Notes under the pieces: model-generated
Seen by the model: only the letters and a program-made list of their open reading frames with translations
What the model was told of the DNA's origin: nothing
Database searches by the model: none
Assembly: GCA_002687715.1 (NCBI GenBank)
Contig: NZBC01000070.1
Span: 1 to 35,740 of the forward strand
Direction of reading: 5' to 3'
DNA from: Planctomycetota bacterium
GTDB lineage: Bacteria > Planctomycetota > GCA-002687715
DNA: 35,740 nt
Shown here: positions 15,892 through 24,324 of the stretch, in pieces
How the letters are laid out: each line of letters opens with the position of its first letter
Numbering within the stretch: position 1 is the stretch's first letter
Program-made: the position numbers and the translations under genes

Positions 15892-16926
15892 ATGCTGGCC
15901 AGGACGAGGAGCATGGTCGGTCTCGACATCGGGACCAGTGCCGTGAAAGCGATCGAGCTCACCCAGAAGGGGCGCGAGGTCGAAGTCACCGCCTTCGGGC
16001 AGGTCGAGGTGGCGTCGGACAACTTGGACGACCGCGCTCGTGCCGTTCGCGACTTGATGAACGAAGGTGGCTTCCAGACCAAGCGCGTCGTCACCAGCAT
16101 CTCCGGGAAGATGGTGATCATCCGCTATCTGAACATGGTGCGGATGAGCGACGAGGAGCTCAAGAACGCCATCACGTTCGAAGCGGAGAAGTACGTTCCG
16201 TTCCCGCTCGACGAGTGCATCCTCGACTGCCAGCGCGTTGATGGCTCGGATGAAGGCCCCAGCAGCGGCAACATGACGGTGCTCATGGTCGCGGCGAAGC
16301 GCGGTCAGGTCGACGAACACCTCCGCACCGTCGAATCTGCGGGTCTCGTGCCCGAAGTCATCGACGTGGACGCGTTCGCCTTGAGCAACGCCCACACGCT
16401 GTGCGCGGGCTCCGACGAAGGCATGGATCTCTCCGGGACGATCGCGTTCGTCGACGTCGGATCGTCCAAGACCAGCGTCAACATCATTCACGAGGGAGCC
16501 TCGCTCTTTACCCGCGAGATCAGCCTCGGCGGTCGCGACTTCACGGACGCCATCACCAAGCGTCTCATGGTCGGCTTTGACGAAGCCGAGGACCTGAAGC
16601 GCGACCCGGGCGACGGCGGCGACGCGGTGAAGGAGGCGATCTTCCCGACCATCGACGACCTCGGAAACGAGATCCAGTTGTCTTTCGACTACTTCGAGAA
16701 CCAGTTCGACCGCGAGATCTCGCGCATCCTCCTTTCCGGCGGTGGGTCGCGGCTCACGTTCTTCAAGGACGCCTTCGAACGGATCTTCGAGAAGCCAACC
16801 GCTGTCTTCAACCCGTTCGAACACGTCCAGGTCAATGACGGTATCGATGCCGACCTGCTCGCGTCCAACGCGCCGCAGCTCGTCGTCGCTACTGGGCTTG
16901 CGGCAAGACTCGCCAAGGTCGGTTGA
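15892..16926 (+). CDS. pilM: type IV pilus assembly protein PilM
   Basis: The 344-residue product is an actin-like ATPase of the inner-membrane pilus platform that recruits the N-terminal tail of PilN. It opens with the actin-fold phosphate loop MVGLDIGTSAVKAIEL. It continues with the PilM patterns ITFEAEKYVPFPLDE (about residues 96-110), the IAFVDVGSSKTSVNI second phosphate motif, and LLSGGGSRL near residue 280. The ATG at 15892 is chosen because GAGGAG at 15878-15883 then lies 8 bases away; the ATG at 15886 would leave only 2. It is the first gene of a pilMN-O-secretin series in the standard order. Confidence 0.95.
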   Translation: MLARTRSMVGLDIGTSAVKAIELTQKGREVEVTAFGQVEVASDNLDDRARAVRDLMNEGGFQTKRVVTSISGKMVIIRYLNMVRMSDEELKNAITFEAEKYVPFPLDECILDCQRVDGSDEGPSSGNMTVLMVAAKRGQVDEHLRTVESAGLVPEVIDVDAFALSNAHTLCAGSDEGMDLSGTIAFVDVGSSKTSVNIIHEGASLFTREISLGGRDFTDAITKRLMVGFDEAEDLKRDPGDGGDAVKEAIFPTIDDLGNEIQLSFDYFENQFDREISRILLSGGGSRLTFFKDAFERIFEKPTAVFNPFEHVQVNDGIDADLLASNAPQLVVATGLAARLAKVG

Positions 16927-16937
16927 GGAGGAACACC

Positions 16938-17651
16938 ATGCAGATTCGTATCAACCTCCTACCACCTGAGAATCGCAAGAAGGAGATGACGCCCCTGGCG
17001 ACGCTCCTGCCGGCGTTGGTCAGCCTGACCATCGTTCTCGGCGCTGGCGCGTTCTGGGCGTTCAACCACTACGGCGAGCTGGCGAACACGGAAGCCAAGA
17101 ACGACCAGGCCACGGAGCGCTGGAAGACCAAGCAGGGGCCGCTCGACTACCTCGGTGATCTCAAGGCTGAGGAGAGCGACTATCAGGCTCGTGCCAAGAC
17201 CCTCAGCGGCATCGCCAACTCGCGCTTGTCGTGGACCAAGAAGCTCGATGAGCTGAGCGATCTCGTGGCCGAGGACGACGACGGCGATCGGTTCATGGTC
17301 TGGCTCCAGACCTTCGAGGTCAAGCCGGGGGCGAGCAACCCGCGGAGCAAGAAGAAGGAAGGAGATCTCGTCACGATCACCGGTCTTTGCTTCTCCGACG
17401 ACCACCCACTCAACCGCTTCAACAACTTCCACGAGGGGGTTCAGGCGCACGAGTTCTACCGGTCCGACTTCGCGTCCATCAACAAACCGGCCGGCCAGGC
17501 CGTGGCGATGGATGACGACATGGAGCCCGATCAGGCATGGACCGTCAATCTCGCCCTGGTCATGAATGTGTTCGACCCAAAGGCAGCGGCAAAGCGCTCC
17601 ATCCAAGCGGATCGCGGGTCAGAGAAGATCAAGAACGGGCAGAGGAAGTAG
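16938..17651 (+). CDS. pilN: PilN-like pilus assembly protein
   Basis: The 237-residue product starts MQIRINLLPPENRKKE, the canonical PilN tail that binds the PilM groove. One membrane segment follows (about residues 23-45), then a periplasmic coiled stretch and a ferredoxin-like C-terminal domain. The C-terminal part is longer and more charged than in Pseudomonas PilN. GAGGAGG just before the start (about 16925-16931, roughly 7-base spacing) supports ATG 16938 over one at 16923. It is 11 bases after pilM and 12 before the PilO-like gene. Confidence 0.9.
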   Translation: MQIRINLLPPENRKKEMTPLATLLPALVSLTIVLGAGAFWAFNHYGELANTEAKNDQATERWKTKQGPLDYLGDLKAEESDYQARAKTLSGIANSRLSWTKKLDELSDLVAEDDDGDRFMVWLQTFEVKPGASNPRSKKKEGDLVTITGLCFSDDHPLNRFNNFHEGVQAHEFYRSDFASINKPAGQAVAMDDDMEPDQAWTVNLALVMNVFDPKAAAKRSIQADRGSEKIKNGQRK

Positions 17652-17663
17652 CGGGAGTTCGTC

Positions 17664-19151
17664 GTGCTGAATCTCAAGAAGGGCAATACCCGTTTCCTCC
17701 TGATCGCAGCCGGGATCACGGTCTCGGCGCTCGGTGGCTTCGGTTGGCTTACCTGGTCCGACCTCAAGCGCATTGACGAGCTCGGTGAAGAGACCGAGGG
17801 CCTCGAGGGCAAGATCCGAACGGCAGAGGGCAAGATCCGGACGACGGCAGCCGTCGAGAACCGCGTGCTCATCCTGCGCGAGCAGATCAAGGAGTCCGTC
17901 ACGATCCTGCCGGACGACGCCGAGATCCACGCATTCGTCGACAAGCTGACCCAGTTCGAGCGTGACTCGGGCGTCGTCGTCACGAAGCTCGACGACACCC
18001 AGGCCCGTGAGCGCGGGAAGAAGAGGGGCAAGAAGGCGGCGAAGGCCTTCGAGAGCATCACCTACAAACTCGCGATCAAGGGCACCACGCCTCAGCTGCT
18101 CGGATTCGTCGATCTGCTCGAGAACGAGTACGACCGGTTCGTTCGCATCCCGTCCTTCAAGATCACCGCGTTCGACGAGCGCATCGACCCGGCGAACGGC
18201 CCCGTCGATCCGACCAGCGTGCTGCGCCAGCACGTCGTGGCGCTCGATCTCGAGACGTTCGCCTACAACCCGAAGAAGGCCGGACACGACCTCGTGAAGA
18301 TCAAGAACGAGGCGAAGAAGATCGAGGACCTGCTCGAGAGCGGGCTGCTCGAAGCGGACAACGGCGACGTCCAGGTGGTGCGCTTTGACCTCAAAGAGAC
18401 CCCTGGACGACGCGATCCCTTCGTGGATCCGCGTATCTTTCTCGCCGTCAACAGCCCCATCTCAGAGGCCCAGCGCAGGCACCAGCTCCAGGTCCTCAGC
18501 GGATTGAAGACGCGCATTCGTGAGATCTCGGAAGCGATCGCCAAAGAAGAAGAGATCGAGAACACGGTCAAGCGGATGCAGGTCGTCGAGCAGAACAACC
18601 GCATCCTGACCGGGCTCGCCACCGAGGTCGGCAAGCTGGCCGAGGACGAGAAGTTCTTCTCCGTCGTGGACTACGCGAAGGAATTCCACGCCCTGGTCCA
18701 GACTCCACTCGAGGGTCTGATGGCCCGACTCAACCGCATCGACACGGAGGCCATCGTTCAGTCGCGTGACGTCGAGCACCGGGTCGCGCAGATGCAGGCG
18801 GCGGTCGGGAACAAGAACTGGGGGCTCATCATCGAGCTCCACGACGAAATCCAGAAGCTGCGTGAGCGCTTCGAAACGCCACCCGAACTCGCGCCGATGC
18901 TGGCGAAGGCCGACCAGATGCATCGGCAGGCTTCCGCCCATCGCGGGTTCGACGCCATGAAGTTCAAGTTCGGCGGGTGTGTGACGTACGAGGATGATCC
19001 GCAACACGCCGTGATCATCATCAACGGACGGAGCTTCGGCCCTACCGAGCTGGTGGCCGAGGGACTGGTCATCAAGTCGATCACCCCGACCGAGGTGGTG
19101 TTCGACTACGAGGGATACAGGGTGTCGCGGCGCCACGCCGCGATGCGCTAG
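17664..19151 (+). CDS. pilO: long PilO-like protein with possible PilP-like C-terminal domain
   Basis: The 495-residue product is far longer than a standard PilO (about 200 residues). It has an N-terminal membrane segment (about 10-30), a coiled stretch (33-75), and a PilO-type ferredoxin-like domain up to about residue 205 (SITYKLAIKGTTPQLLGFVD is typical). A long helical, charged middle follows (about 215-420). The last 70 residues (VTYEDDPQHAVIIINGRSFG, LVIKSITPTEVVFDYEGYRV) resemble the beta-rich homology region of PilP and GspC, which docks on the secretin. No separate pilP is present, which fits a fusion. GTG start with GGGAG at 17653-17657, 6-base spacing. The PilP-like assignment is tentative. 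Confidence 0.82.
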   Translation: MLNLKKGNTRFLLIAAGITVSALGGFGWLTWSDLKRIDELGEETEGLEGKIRTAEGKIRTTAAVENRVLILREQIKESVTILPDDAEIHAFVDKLTQFERDSGVVVTKLDDTQARERGKKRGKKAAKAFESITYKLAIKGTTPQLLGFVDLLENEYDRFVRIPSFKITAFDERIDPANGPVDPTSVLRQHVVALDLETFAYNPKKAGHDLVKIKNEAKKIEDLLESGLLEADNGDVQVVRFDLKETPGRRDPFVDPRIFLAVNSPISEAQRRHQLQVLSGLKTRIREISEAIAKEEEIENTVKRMQVVEQNNRILTGLATEVGKLAEDEKFFSVVDYAKEFHALVQTPLEGLMARLNRIDTEAIVQSRDVEHRVAQMQAAVGNKNWGLIIELHDEIQKLRERFETPPELAPMLAKADQMHRQASAHRGFDAMKFKFGGCVTYEDDPQHAVIIINGRSFGPTELVAEGLVIKSITPTEVVFDYEGYRVSRRHAAMR

Positions 19152-19511
19152 ATGGTGGATTGACGAGCGGCAGACTGTCGCTTCGCTCGGCCTGCCTGAG
19201 GGTGGGTCCAGGAGCGGCAGACTGTCGCTTCGCTCGGCCTGCCTGAGGGTGGGTCCAGGAGCGGCAGACTGTCACTTCGCTCGGCCTGCCTGTGGGCGGA
19301 CTGACGAGAAGGTCCGCAAGAGGGAACTCGAACCGGGATTGGGCCGGTTCGCGACGAACGGACGTCGCGGTGCACCCCGCATCGCGGCGTATGGGAACAG
19401 AGAAGAAGGTGACGTCCAGCGGGGCATCACGGGAGAGAGGCGATTCCGGCACGGTGAAGCCGGCCTCATTCCCGCTCTGCAATGGACGTGTCCATCCGAG
19501 GAGAACGACTG
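19152..19511. other. gene-free gap inside the pilus operon
   Basis: The first 155 bases are the 47-bp tandem repeat. The rest (19306-19511) has a small hairpin (CCGGC/GCCGG, about 19446-19463) and the secretin ribosome binding site. Short open frames on both strands are repeat-driven and not protein-like. A secretin-specific promoter may lie here, but no clear one is visible. Confidence 0.5.
19165..19305. repeat. 47-bp tandem repeat, three units
   Basis: Units begin at 19165, 19212 and 19259 with GAGCGGCAGACTGTC. Units 1 and 2 are identical or nearly so. Unit 3 has a G-to-A change early and diverges over its last 15 bases. There are no spacers between units. Each holds the inverted pair GGCAG/CTGCC flanking CGCTTCGCTCGG. 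Confidence 0.9.
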
Positions 19512-21350
19512 ATGATGACTTCCGCAGAAGGGCGGCGGATGAGCCGGCGCACTCTCGCGACAGTCGCTTTGGGCATCGGCGTGGCGATCCTGGTCGGCGC
19601 TCCGGTCGTCGCTCAGGGTGAGGCCGTCTATTCCCGGAACCAGGAGGATCGAACCGACACCCGCATCTCGATTGACGTGACGGACCAGCCGCTCGGCGAC
19701 GTCCTGCGTCACATCCAGGACGCGGCCGAGGTCAACATCATCCTGGCCGAGGGGATCGAGGAGAAGATCACGCTGGTCTTGAAGCAGGTCCCGTGGCGGA
19801 TCGCGCTCGAGATCGTCGCGGAAAAAGCCGGCTGCAGCCTGGTCCAGAAGGCCACGAACGTAATCCGTGTCGAGCAGCCTCAGCCCGTGACGTTCAACTT
19901 CACGGGCGCGGACATCAAGACGGTGATCGACGCGATCGCGAAGGTCTCCGGCGCGAGCATCGTCACGGCGCCAGAGGTCGAGGGGGCGGTACATCTTCGC
20001 ATCACCGACGTGCCGTGGCGGACGGCGCTGGAGACGGTCGTGAAGACGCTCGGGTTCGTGGTCGTCGAGGACGGCTACAACATCTACCGCGTCGTGCATC
20101 CGACCTCGCTCGAGAGCCAGATGGTCACGAAGGTCATGCAGGTGAAGTACCTCCGGCCTCCGCCCCGATACCAGCCGAAGATCCAGACCCAGTACGCCGA
20201 CTCGGCGACGACCACGGCGGCTGCCGAGGGTGAGTCTGGCGAGACCTTCTCCCTCATCAAGGCGCTCCGCGGCGGGCTGAGCGAGAAGGGAAGTCTCGAG
20301 TACTTCTCCCGCCACAACACCATCGTCGTGAAGGACGTCCCGCCGAGCGTCGCCGCGATCGAGCGCATGCTCGCCGAGATCGACATCGAGCCGGCGCAGG
20401 TGTTCATCGACGTGAAGTTCGTGACCACGTCGAACACGGATGCGCTCGCGTACGGCGTCGACATCGGTGAGGAAGGCCTGCGCGTCGGCCTGACCGGTGG
20501 CTCCATCCCGAGCCGGCTCCCGTTCAATCTCGGTGGCGGCGGTTGGAACAACGAGATCATCGCGGGCGATCCGAACGTCACGCCGGGCCTCGATCCGCAG
20601 TCGCTCAGTGACGCGATCACGTTCGGAACGCTCGATTTCACGGGCGCGACGTTCACGTTGAACCTCCTCGAGAACGACGAGGGAACGCGCATCGTCCAGG
20701 CCCCGAAGCTCCTTTGTCTCGACAATCAGGAGGCGACGATCTTCGTCGGTCAGACCATCCGCTTCGCCGAGACGACGGCGGAGTCGAACCAGAGCGGCGG
20801 CCTCACCTTCTCCATCAAGGAGGCCGCGAATTCGCCGGTCCAGACGGGCTTCCAGCTCTACATGGTTCCCCACATCATCCCGGGGACGAACAAGGTCATG
20901 CTCCACGTGATTCCGGAGGCGGAGCAGCTCGTGGGTCGCAGCGTCGATCCGAACCTCCCCGGCTTCCAGATCTTCGTCTCCGGTCAAGGCACGGATAGCG
21001 AGGTCCAGATCGCGCTGCCGCAGATCCAGGCTTCGACGCTCGTGACCACGCTGATGCTCGAGAGCGGGCACACCGCGGTCATCGGCGGCCTGATCAGCGA
21101 GTCCGAGACCGAGACCGAGCGCAAGATCCCGTTCCTCGGCGACATCCCGCTCCTGGGTTTCTTCTTCCGCAGTGTGAACAAGAGCAAGCGCTCCGACAGC
21201 CTGCTCATCTTCATCACGCCTCGGATCGTTCGCGATTCCAACGCGTTCGCGAAGTTCCACCAGGAAGAGAGCCTGCGGCGCCAGAGCGCAATCGAGAACG
21301 AGATGGAGCAGATCTTCGGTGGCGGCACGGACGTCCCGAAGGACAAGTAG
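19512..21350 (+). CDS. pilQ: outer-membrane secretin, PilQ/GspD family
   Basis: The 612-residue product forms the outer-membrane gate of the pilus or secretion machine. It has a twin-Arg-like charged start and signal peptide ending near VVAQG (residue 36). Two successive STN/N0-type domains follow, about 50-118 and 126-200, each with a VPWRxALE motif. A secretin N-domain lies at about 205-300. The pore domain (about 385-590) includes NDEGTRIVQAPKLL, TGFQLYMVPHI, the ESGHTAVIGGLI segment, ERKIPFLGDIPLLGFFFR and LLIFITPRIV. The C terminus is a short coil. CGAGGAG about 8 bases upstream supports ATG 19512. The preceding pilM/N/O genes make PilQ more likely than GspD. Confidence 0.95.
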   Translation: MMTSAEGRRMSRRTLATVALGIGVAILVGAPVVAQGEAVYSRNQEDRTDTRISIDVTDQPLGDVLRHIQDAAEVNIILAEGIEEKITLVLKQVPWRIALEIVAEKAGCSLVQKATNVIRVEQPQPVTFNFTGADIKTVIDAIAKVSGASIVTAPEVEGAVHLRITDVPWRTALETVVKTLGFVVVEDGYNIYRVVHPTSLESQMVTKVMQVKYLRPPPRYQPKIQTQYADSATTTAAAEGESGETFSLIKALRGGLSEKGSLEYFSRHNTIVVKDVPPSVAAIERMLAEIDIEPAQVFIDVKFVTTSNTDALAYGVDIGEEGLRVGLTGGSIPSRLPFNLGGGGWNNEIIAGDPNVTPGLDPQSLSDAITFGTLDFTGATFTLNLLENDEGTRIVQAPKLLCLDNQEATIFVGQTIRFAETTAESNQSGGLTFSIKEAANSPVQTGFQLYMVPHIIPGTNKVMLHVIPEAEQLVGRSVDPNLPGFQIFVSGQGTDSEVQIALPQIQASTLVTTLMLESGHTAVIGGLISESETETERKIPFLGDIPLLGFFFRSVNKSKRSDSLLIFITPRIVRDSNAFAKFHQEESLRRQSAIENEMEQIFGGGTDVPKDK

Positions 21351-21368
21351 GTCTTCCGAGTTCTGGCC

Positions 21369-21416
21369 GCGGAGGCGGGGGAGCGCAGGAGTTCTCCTCC
21401 TCGCCCACGCCTCCGC
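21369..21416 (+). terminator. terminator hairpin after the secretin gene
   Basis: GCGGAGGCG at 21369-21377 pairs perfectly with CGCCTCCGC at 21408-21416. The enclosed bases can form an inner AGGAG/CTCCT stem. It starts 19 bases after the stop. There is no T-run, so termination would depend on stem stability or Rho. Confidence 0.55.
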
Positions 21417-21877
21417 ACCCTGGCGGTCCCAACCTGTTTGTCCGCCAACCCTTGCCGATACGGGCCTGGCCCGGTATCTAGAGCACCGCAAGATTGACCT
21501 CGCAGACGGTGTGGAGTGGTTCCGCGCCCTGGGAGGCTCAGCCGTACTACGACGTCGGCTTGGTCGCGTGGCGGCCGTGAGGCGTCGTTGGAGACACGAG
21601 TTTCACGTTCGGACCGGTCACGCCGGGACGTGCCGTGGGGAGCTCCCCCGGCGCTGGTGAGACGGTCGAGGACGACGGGGTCGAGCCGCGCCCTGGGGCG
21701 CCGCTCCTCTCGCTTCCGCGGAACACCACCGCGACGTGCGAGAGCATCCCTCGCGCCCTCCCGTCTCGGGGCGCCGTCGTGGAGACCCGCAGGACGCCCA
21801 CCGACCGCCGGACGGCTGTCGAGAACACCGCGGGAGGACCCGTGGCTCACCCAAGAGCCGAAGCGGGTCCGATCGTA

Positions 21878-21935
21878 GGTCGGGTCGGTGATCGATCATC
21901 GGCTCGTAGGGATGTGACGCGCCGATGACCCGACC
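21878..21935 (+). promoter_or_regulatory. two-stage hairpin upstream of RNase E/G
   Basis: An inner stem pairs TCATCGGC (21896-21903) with GCCGATGA (21921-21928). An outer stem pairs GGTCGGGT (21878-21885) with ACCCGACC (21928-21935), with a bulge on the 5' side. It could be a 5' leader structure. RNase E of E. coli controls its own message through its 5' leader, so a similar role is a guess here. Confidence 0.35.
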
Positions 21936-22057
21936 CCGCCAACACCGGGTGACCCACGGCTCCACCAGGAGCCCCGATCGGGTTCCGCGTCCGCCCCGCT
22001 CTCGGAGAGCCTCCGGTTAGACGGCGCACACCGGCCCGGATCCACGAGATCACGGGT

Positions 22058-23572
22058 ATGGTCGACATCGAAGAGGCCAAGCGCGAAAAGCGCATCATCA
22101 TCAACGCGGCCGATCCGGAGGAGATTCGGATCGCCATCACCGATTGCGGCGTGCTCGACGAGGTGTACATCGAGCGCGCATCGTCGACGAGCCACCTGGG
22201 CAACATCTACAAGGGCGTCGTCACGAACATCGAGCCGTCCATCGGCGCCGCCTTTGTCGACTTCGGCGGGGATCGCAACGGATTCCTGCACGCGTCCGAC
22301 ATCCTCCCGATCTACCGGCAGAACAACACCGACGTCACTCCGGAGAAGATCCGCAAGCGCGAGAAGCGGAACATCCAGGAGTACGTGATGAAGGGGCAGG
22401 AGGTCCTGATCCAGATCACGAAGGACGGAATCGGGAAGAAGGGGCCGACCCTCACGACGTATCTGTCCATTCCGGGACGCTACCTCGTGCTGATGCCGAG
22501 CCTGTCGCGCTCGGGCGTGTCGAAGAAGATCGAGAACCGAGAGGAGCGCCACCGTCTGAAGCGCCTGCTCGAGGACATCGATCCGCCGCCTGGCATGGGG
22601 TACATCATTCGCACGGCGGGTATCGGCCGCGAGAAGAACGAGATCGAGAAGGACCTCGAGTACCTGCTCAAGCTCTGGAACACGATCGTGAAGCGCGTCC
22701 GCCACGACAAGGCGCCGTGCCTCGTGTACCAGGAGTCGGACCTCGTCGTGCGCACCATTCGCGATGCATTCACGCCCGAGGTCGCCGATGTCCTCGTCGA
22801 CGACGAGCCGGTGTACAACAAGGCGAAGGACTTCCTGCGCGCCGTGATGGCGGATCAGGAGGACCGCATCCATCTCTACACCGACGGGCGGCCGATCTTC
22901 CACTCGGTCGGGCTCGAGGACCAGATCGAGCGTATCTACAGCCGCAAGGTCAACATGAAGAGTGGCGGTTCGCTCGTCATCGACCAGACGGAGGCCCTTG
23001 TCGCCATCGACGTCAACTCGGGCAAGTTCCGCGAGGAGGACGACCTCGAGGAGACGGCCTATCGCACGAACCTGGAGGCGGTCGAGGAGATCGCGCGCCA
23101 GCTCCGCCTCCGCGATCTCGGCGGCGTGATCATCAACGACCTGATCGACATGCAGGACGAGGATCACAAGCGCAAGGTGGAGTCCCGCCTGCGCGAGTGC
23201 CTCGGCCAGCACAAGGAACGCATGAAGCTCGCGAAGATCTCGCCCTTCGGGATGGTCGAGATGACGCGGCAGCGGGTGCGGCCCAGCCTGCACCGTTCCA
23301 ACGCGGTCCCGTGCCCCCACTGCCGCGGCTCGGGCTTCGTCCGCACCGTGGACAGCATGGGCCTGAAGATCCTGCGGGAGATCACCGAGGTCCTGTACCG
23401 GAACAAGGCTCGCCGGGTCCGCGTACGAGCCAATGTCCGCGTCGCCGACTTCCTCCGCCGCAACAAGGGGGAGAAGGTGAAGGAGCTCGAAGAGTCCTAC
23501 GACAAGCCGGTGCTGATCGTCGGCGACCACGAGTTGGGCACCGAGGACTACGAAGTCCAGCGGCTGAAGTAG
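22058..23572 (+). CDS. rng: ribonuclease E/G family endoribonuclease
   Basis: The 504-residue product is a short RNase E/G, an endonuclease that cuts single-stranded AU-rich RNA in rRNA maturation and mRNA decay. The S1 domain lies at about 35-125 (GNIYKGVVTNIEPSIGAAFVD). The catalytic metal-binding aspartates are D318 (AIDVNSGKF) and D361 (INDLIDMQDEDH), 43 apart as in E. coli RNase E. The zinc-link cysteines C419 and C422 (CPHCRGSG) are 58 residues further on, again as in E. coli. The acidic scaffold region of RNase E is absent, so the architecture is that of RNase G or the catalytic core only. It lies directly before rplU-rpmA-obgE, a common neighbourhood for rng. Confidence 0.95.
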   Translation: MVDIEEAKREKRIIINAADPEEIRIAITDCGVLDEVYIERASSTSHLGNIYKGVVTNIEPSIGAAFVDFGGDRNGFLHASDILPIYRQNNTDVTPEKIRKREKRNIQEYVMKGQEVLIQITKDGIGKKGPTLTTYLSIPGRYLVLMPSLSRSGVSKKIENREERHRLKRLLEDIDPPPGMGYIIRTAGIGREKNEIEKDLEYLLKLWNTIVKRVRHDKAPCLVYQESDLVVRTIRDAFTPEVADVLVDDEPVYNKAKDFLRAVMADQEDRIHLYTDGRPIFHSVGLEDQIERIYSRKVNMKSGGSLVIDQTEALVAIDVNSGKFREEDDLEETAYRTNLEAVEEIARQLRLRDLGGVIINDLIDMQDEDHKRKVESRLRECLGQHKERMKLAKISPFGMVEMTRQRVRPSLHRSNAVPCPHCRGSGFVRTVDSMGLKILREITEVLYRNKARRVRVRANVRVADFLRRNKGEKVKELEESYDKPVLIVGDHELGTEDYEVQRLK

Positions 23573-23641
23573 GGGGTAACCCGCCGTCCCTCAAAGGCTT
23601 AGACCCCGGGGCCAGGCGATGGTGGTCGCGTCTCCAGGTCA

Positions 23642-23669
23642 TTGAACCACCCCGGCGGGTTGCTATCCT
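23642..23669 (+). promoter_or_regulatory. promoter for rplU-rpmA-obgE
   Basis: TTGAAC at 23642-23647 and TATCCT at 23664-23669 are 16 bases apart, with an extended -10 TG at 23661-23662. The -10 ends 28 bases before the rplU ATG, so the untranslated leader would be about 20 bases. This is the best-matched sigma-70-type site in this half of the window. Confidence 0.65.
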
Positions 23670-23697
23670 CGTCCTCCCGTTTCTCAGGGACCGAATC

Positions 23698-24012
23698 ATG
23701 TACGCCATCATCCAGGACGGCGGTCATCAGTACCGCGTCGAGAAGGGTCAGCGCATTCAGGTCGAGCTTCGCCCGACCGAGAAGGACGCTGTCGTCACCT
23801 TCGATCAGGTCTGTCTCGTCGCGGGCTCCGGCGACCCTCAGGTTGGCCGTCCGTTCGTCGACGGCGCCAAGGTCGAGGGCAAGGTGATCCAGCCCGAGCT
23901 GAAGGCCGCCAAGATCGTGGGCCACACGTTCAAGCGGCGCAAGGGCACGCACCGTCGCTACGGTCATCGTCAGCGCTACGTCGAGATCGAGATCACCGAG
24001 ATCTCCGCCTGA
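23698..24012 (+). CDS. rplU: 50S ribosomal protein L21
   Basis: The 104-residue product begins MYAIIQDGGHQYRVEKGQRI and ends with the conserved basic segment KRRKGTHRRYGHRQRYVEIE, both typical of bacterial L21. Length is normal. It heads the widely conserved rplU-rpmA-obgE cluster and has its own promoter 28 bases upstream. The start at 23698 is fixed by the universal MYAII sequence; no strong Shine-Dalgarno is visible, so the leader is short and perhaps weakly structured. Confidence 0.98.
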   Translation: MYAIIQDGGHQYRVEKGQRIQVELRPTEKDAVVTFDQVCLVAGSGDPQVGRPFVDGAKVEGKVIQPELKAAKIVGHTFKRRKGTHRRYGHRQRYVEIEITEISA

Positions 24013-24030
24013 GTCGGAAGGAGCCCCGAG

Positions 24031-24288
24031 ATGGCACATAAGAAGGGTCAGGGCGCAACTCGCAACGGACGCGATAGCAAGCCCAAGTTCCGCGGCGTGA
24101 AGGCGTACGGCGGCCAGACCGTGACCGCCGGCAGCATCATCGTTCGCCAGTGCGGCACCAAGTTCCATCCGGGCAAGAACGTGGGCATGGGCCGCGATTT
24201 CACGCTCTTCGCGTTGGTCGATGGCCACGTCGAGTTCGGCACTCGCCGGCGCATCAACATCGTGCCGCCGGTGGCCGACGCCAGCTGA
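24031..24288 (+). CDS. rpmA: 50S ribosomal protein L27
   Basis: The 85-residue product starts [16 protein letters not shown], the standard L27 N terminus that reaches the peptidyl transferase centre, and continues with [21 protein letters not shown]. The N terminus begins directly with AHKKG, so there is no Firmicute-type cleavable extension. GGAAGGAG at about 24016-24023 is a strong ribosome binding site with 7-base spacing. It is 18 bases after rplU and 36 before obgE. Confidence 0.98.
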   Translation: MAHKKGQGATRNGRDSKPKFRGVKAYGGQTVTAGSIIVRQCGTKFHPGKNVGMGRDFTLFALVDGHVEFGTRRRINIVPPVADAS

Positions 24289-24324
24289 TCGGACCCCGCG
24301 GCTCGCCGCGGCGCCTCCCGAACC

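Larger units (their letters stand above)
21351..22057. other. 707-base region without a recognisable gene
   Basis: It begins with the secretin terminator hairpin. Several short open frames cross it on both strands, but all are Arg/Pro/Ser-rich and show no family features. I looked for tRNA, tmRNA, RNase P RNA and SRP RNA hallmarks and found none. A structured segment at 21878-21935 precedes the RNase E/G gene. Confidence 0.6.

Noticed and set aside
19165..19305. CRISPR-like array
   Set aside because: The 47-base units are directly contiguous with no spacers, and no cas gene is present.
19272..21491. A 739-codon minus-strand frame across the secretin gene
   Set aside because: It is antisense to a gene with unmistakable secretin motifs, and is long only because GC-rich third positions lack stops.
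21516..21878. Small protein genes in the 707-base gap
   Set aside because: Competing frames on both strands are all Arg/Ser/Pro-rich, with no start signals and no conserved pattern.
21896..23530. A 544-codon minus-strand frame across the RNase E/G gene
   Set aside because: It is antisense to a gene whose catalytic residue spacing matches E. coli RNase E; no family features of its own.
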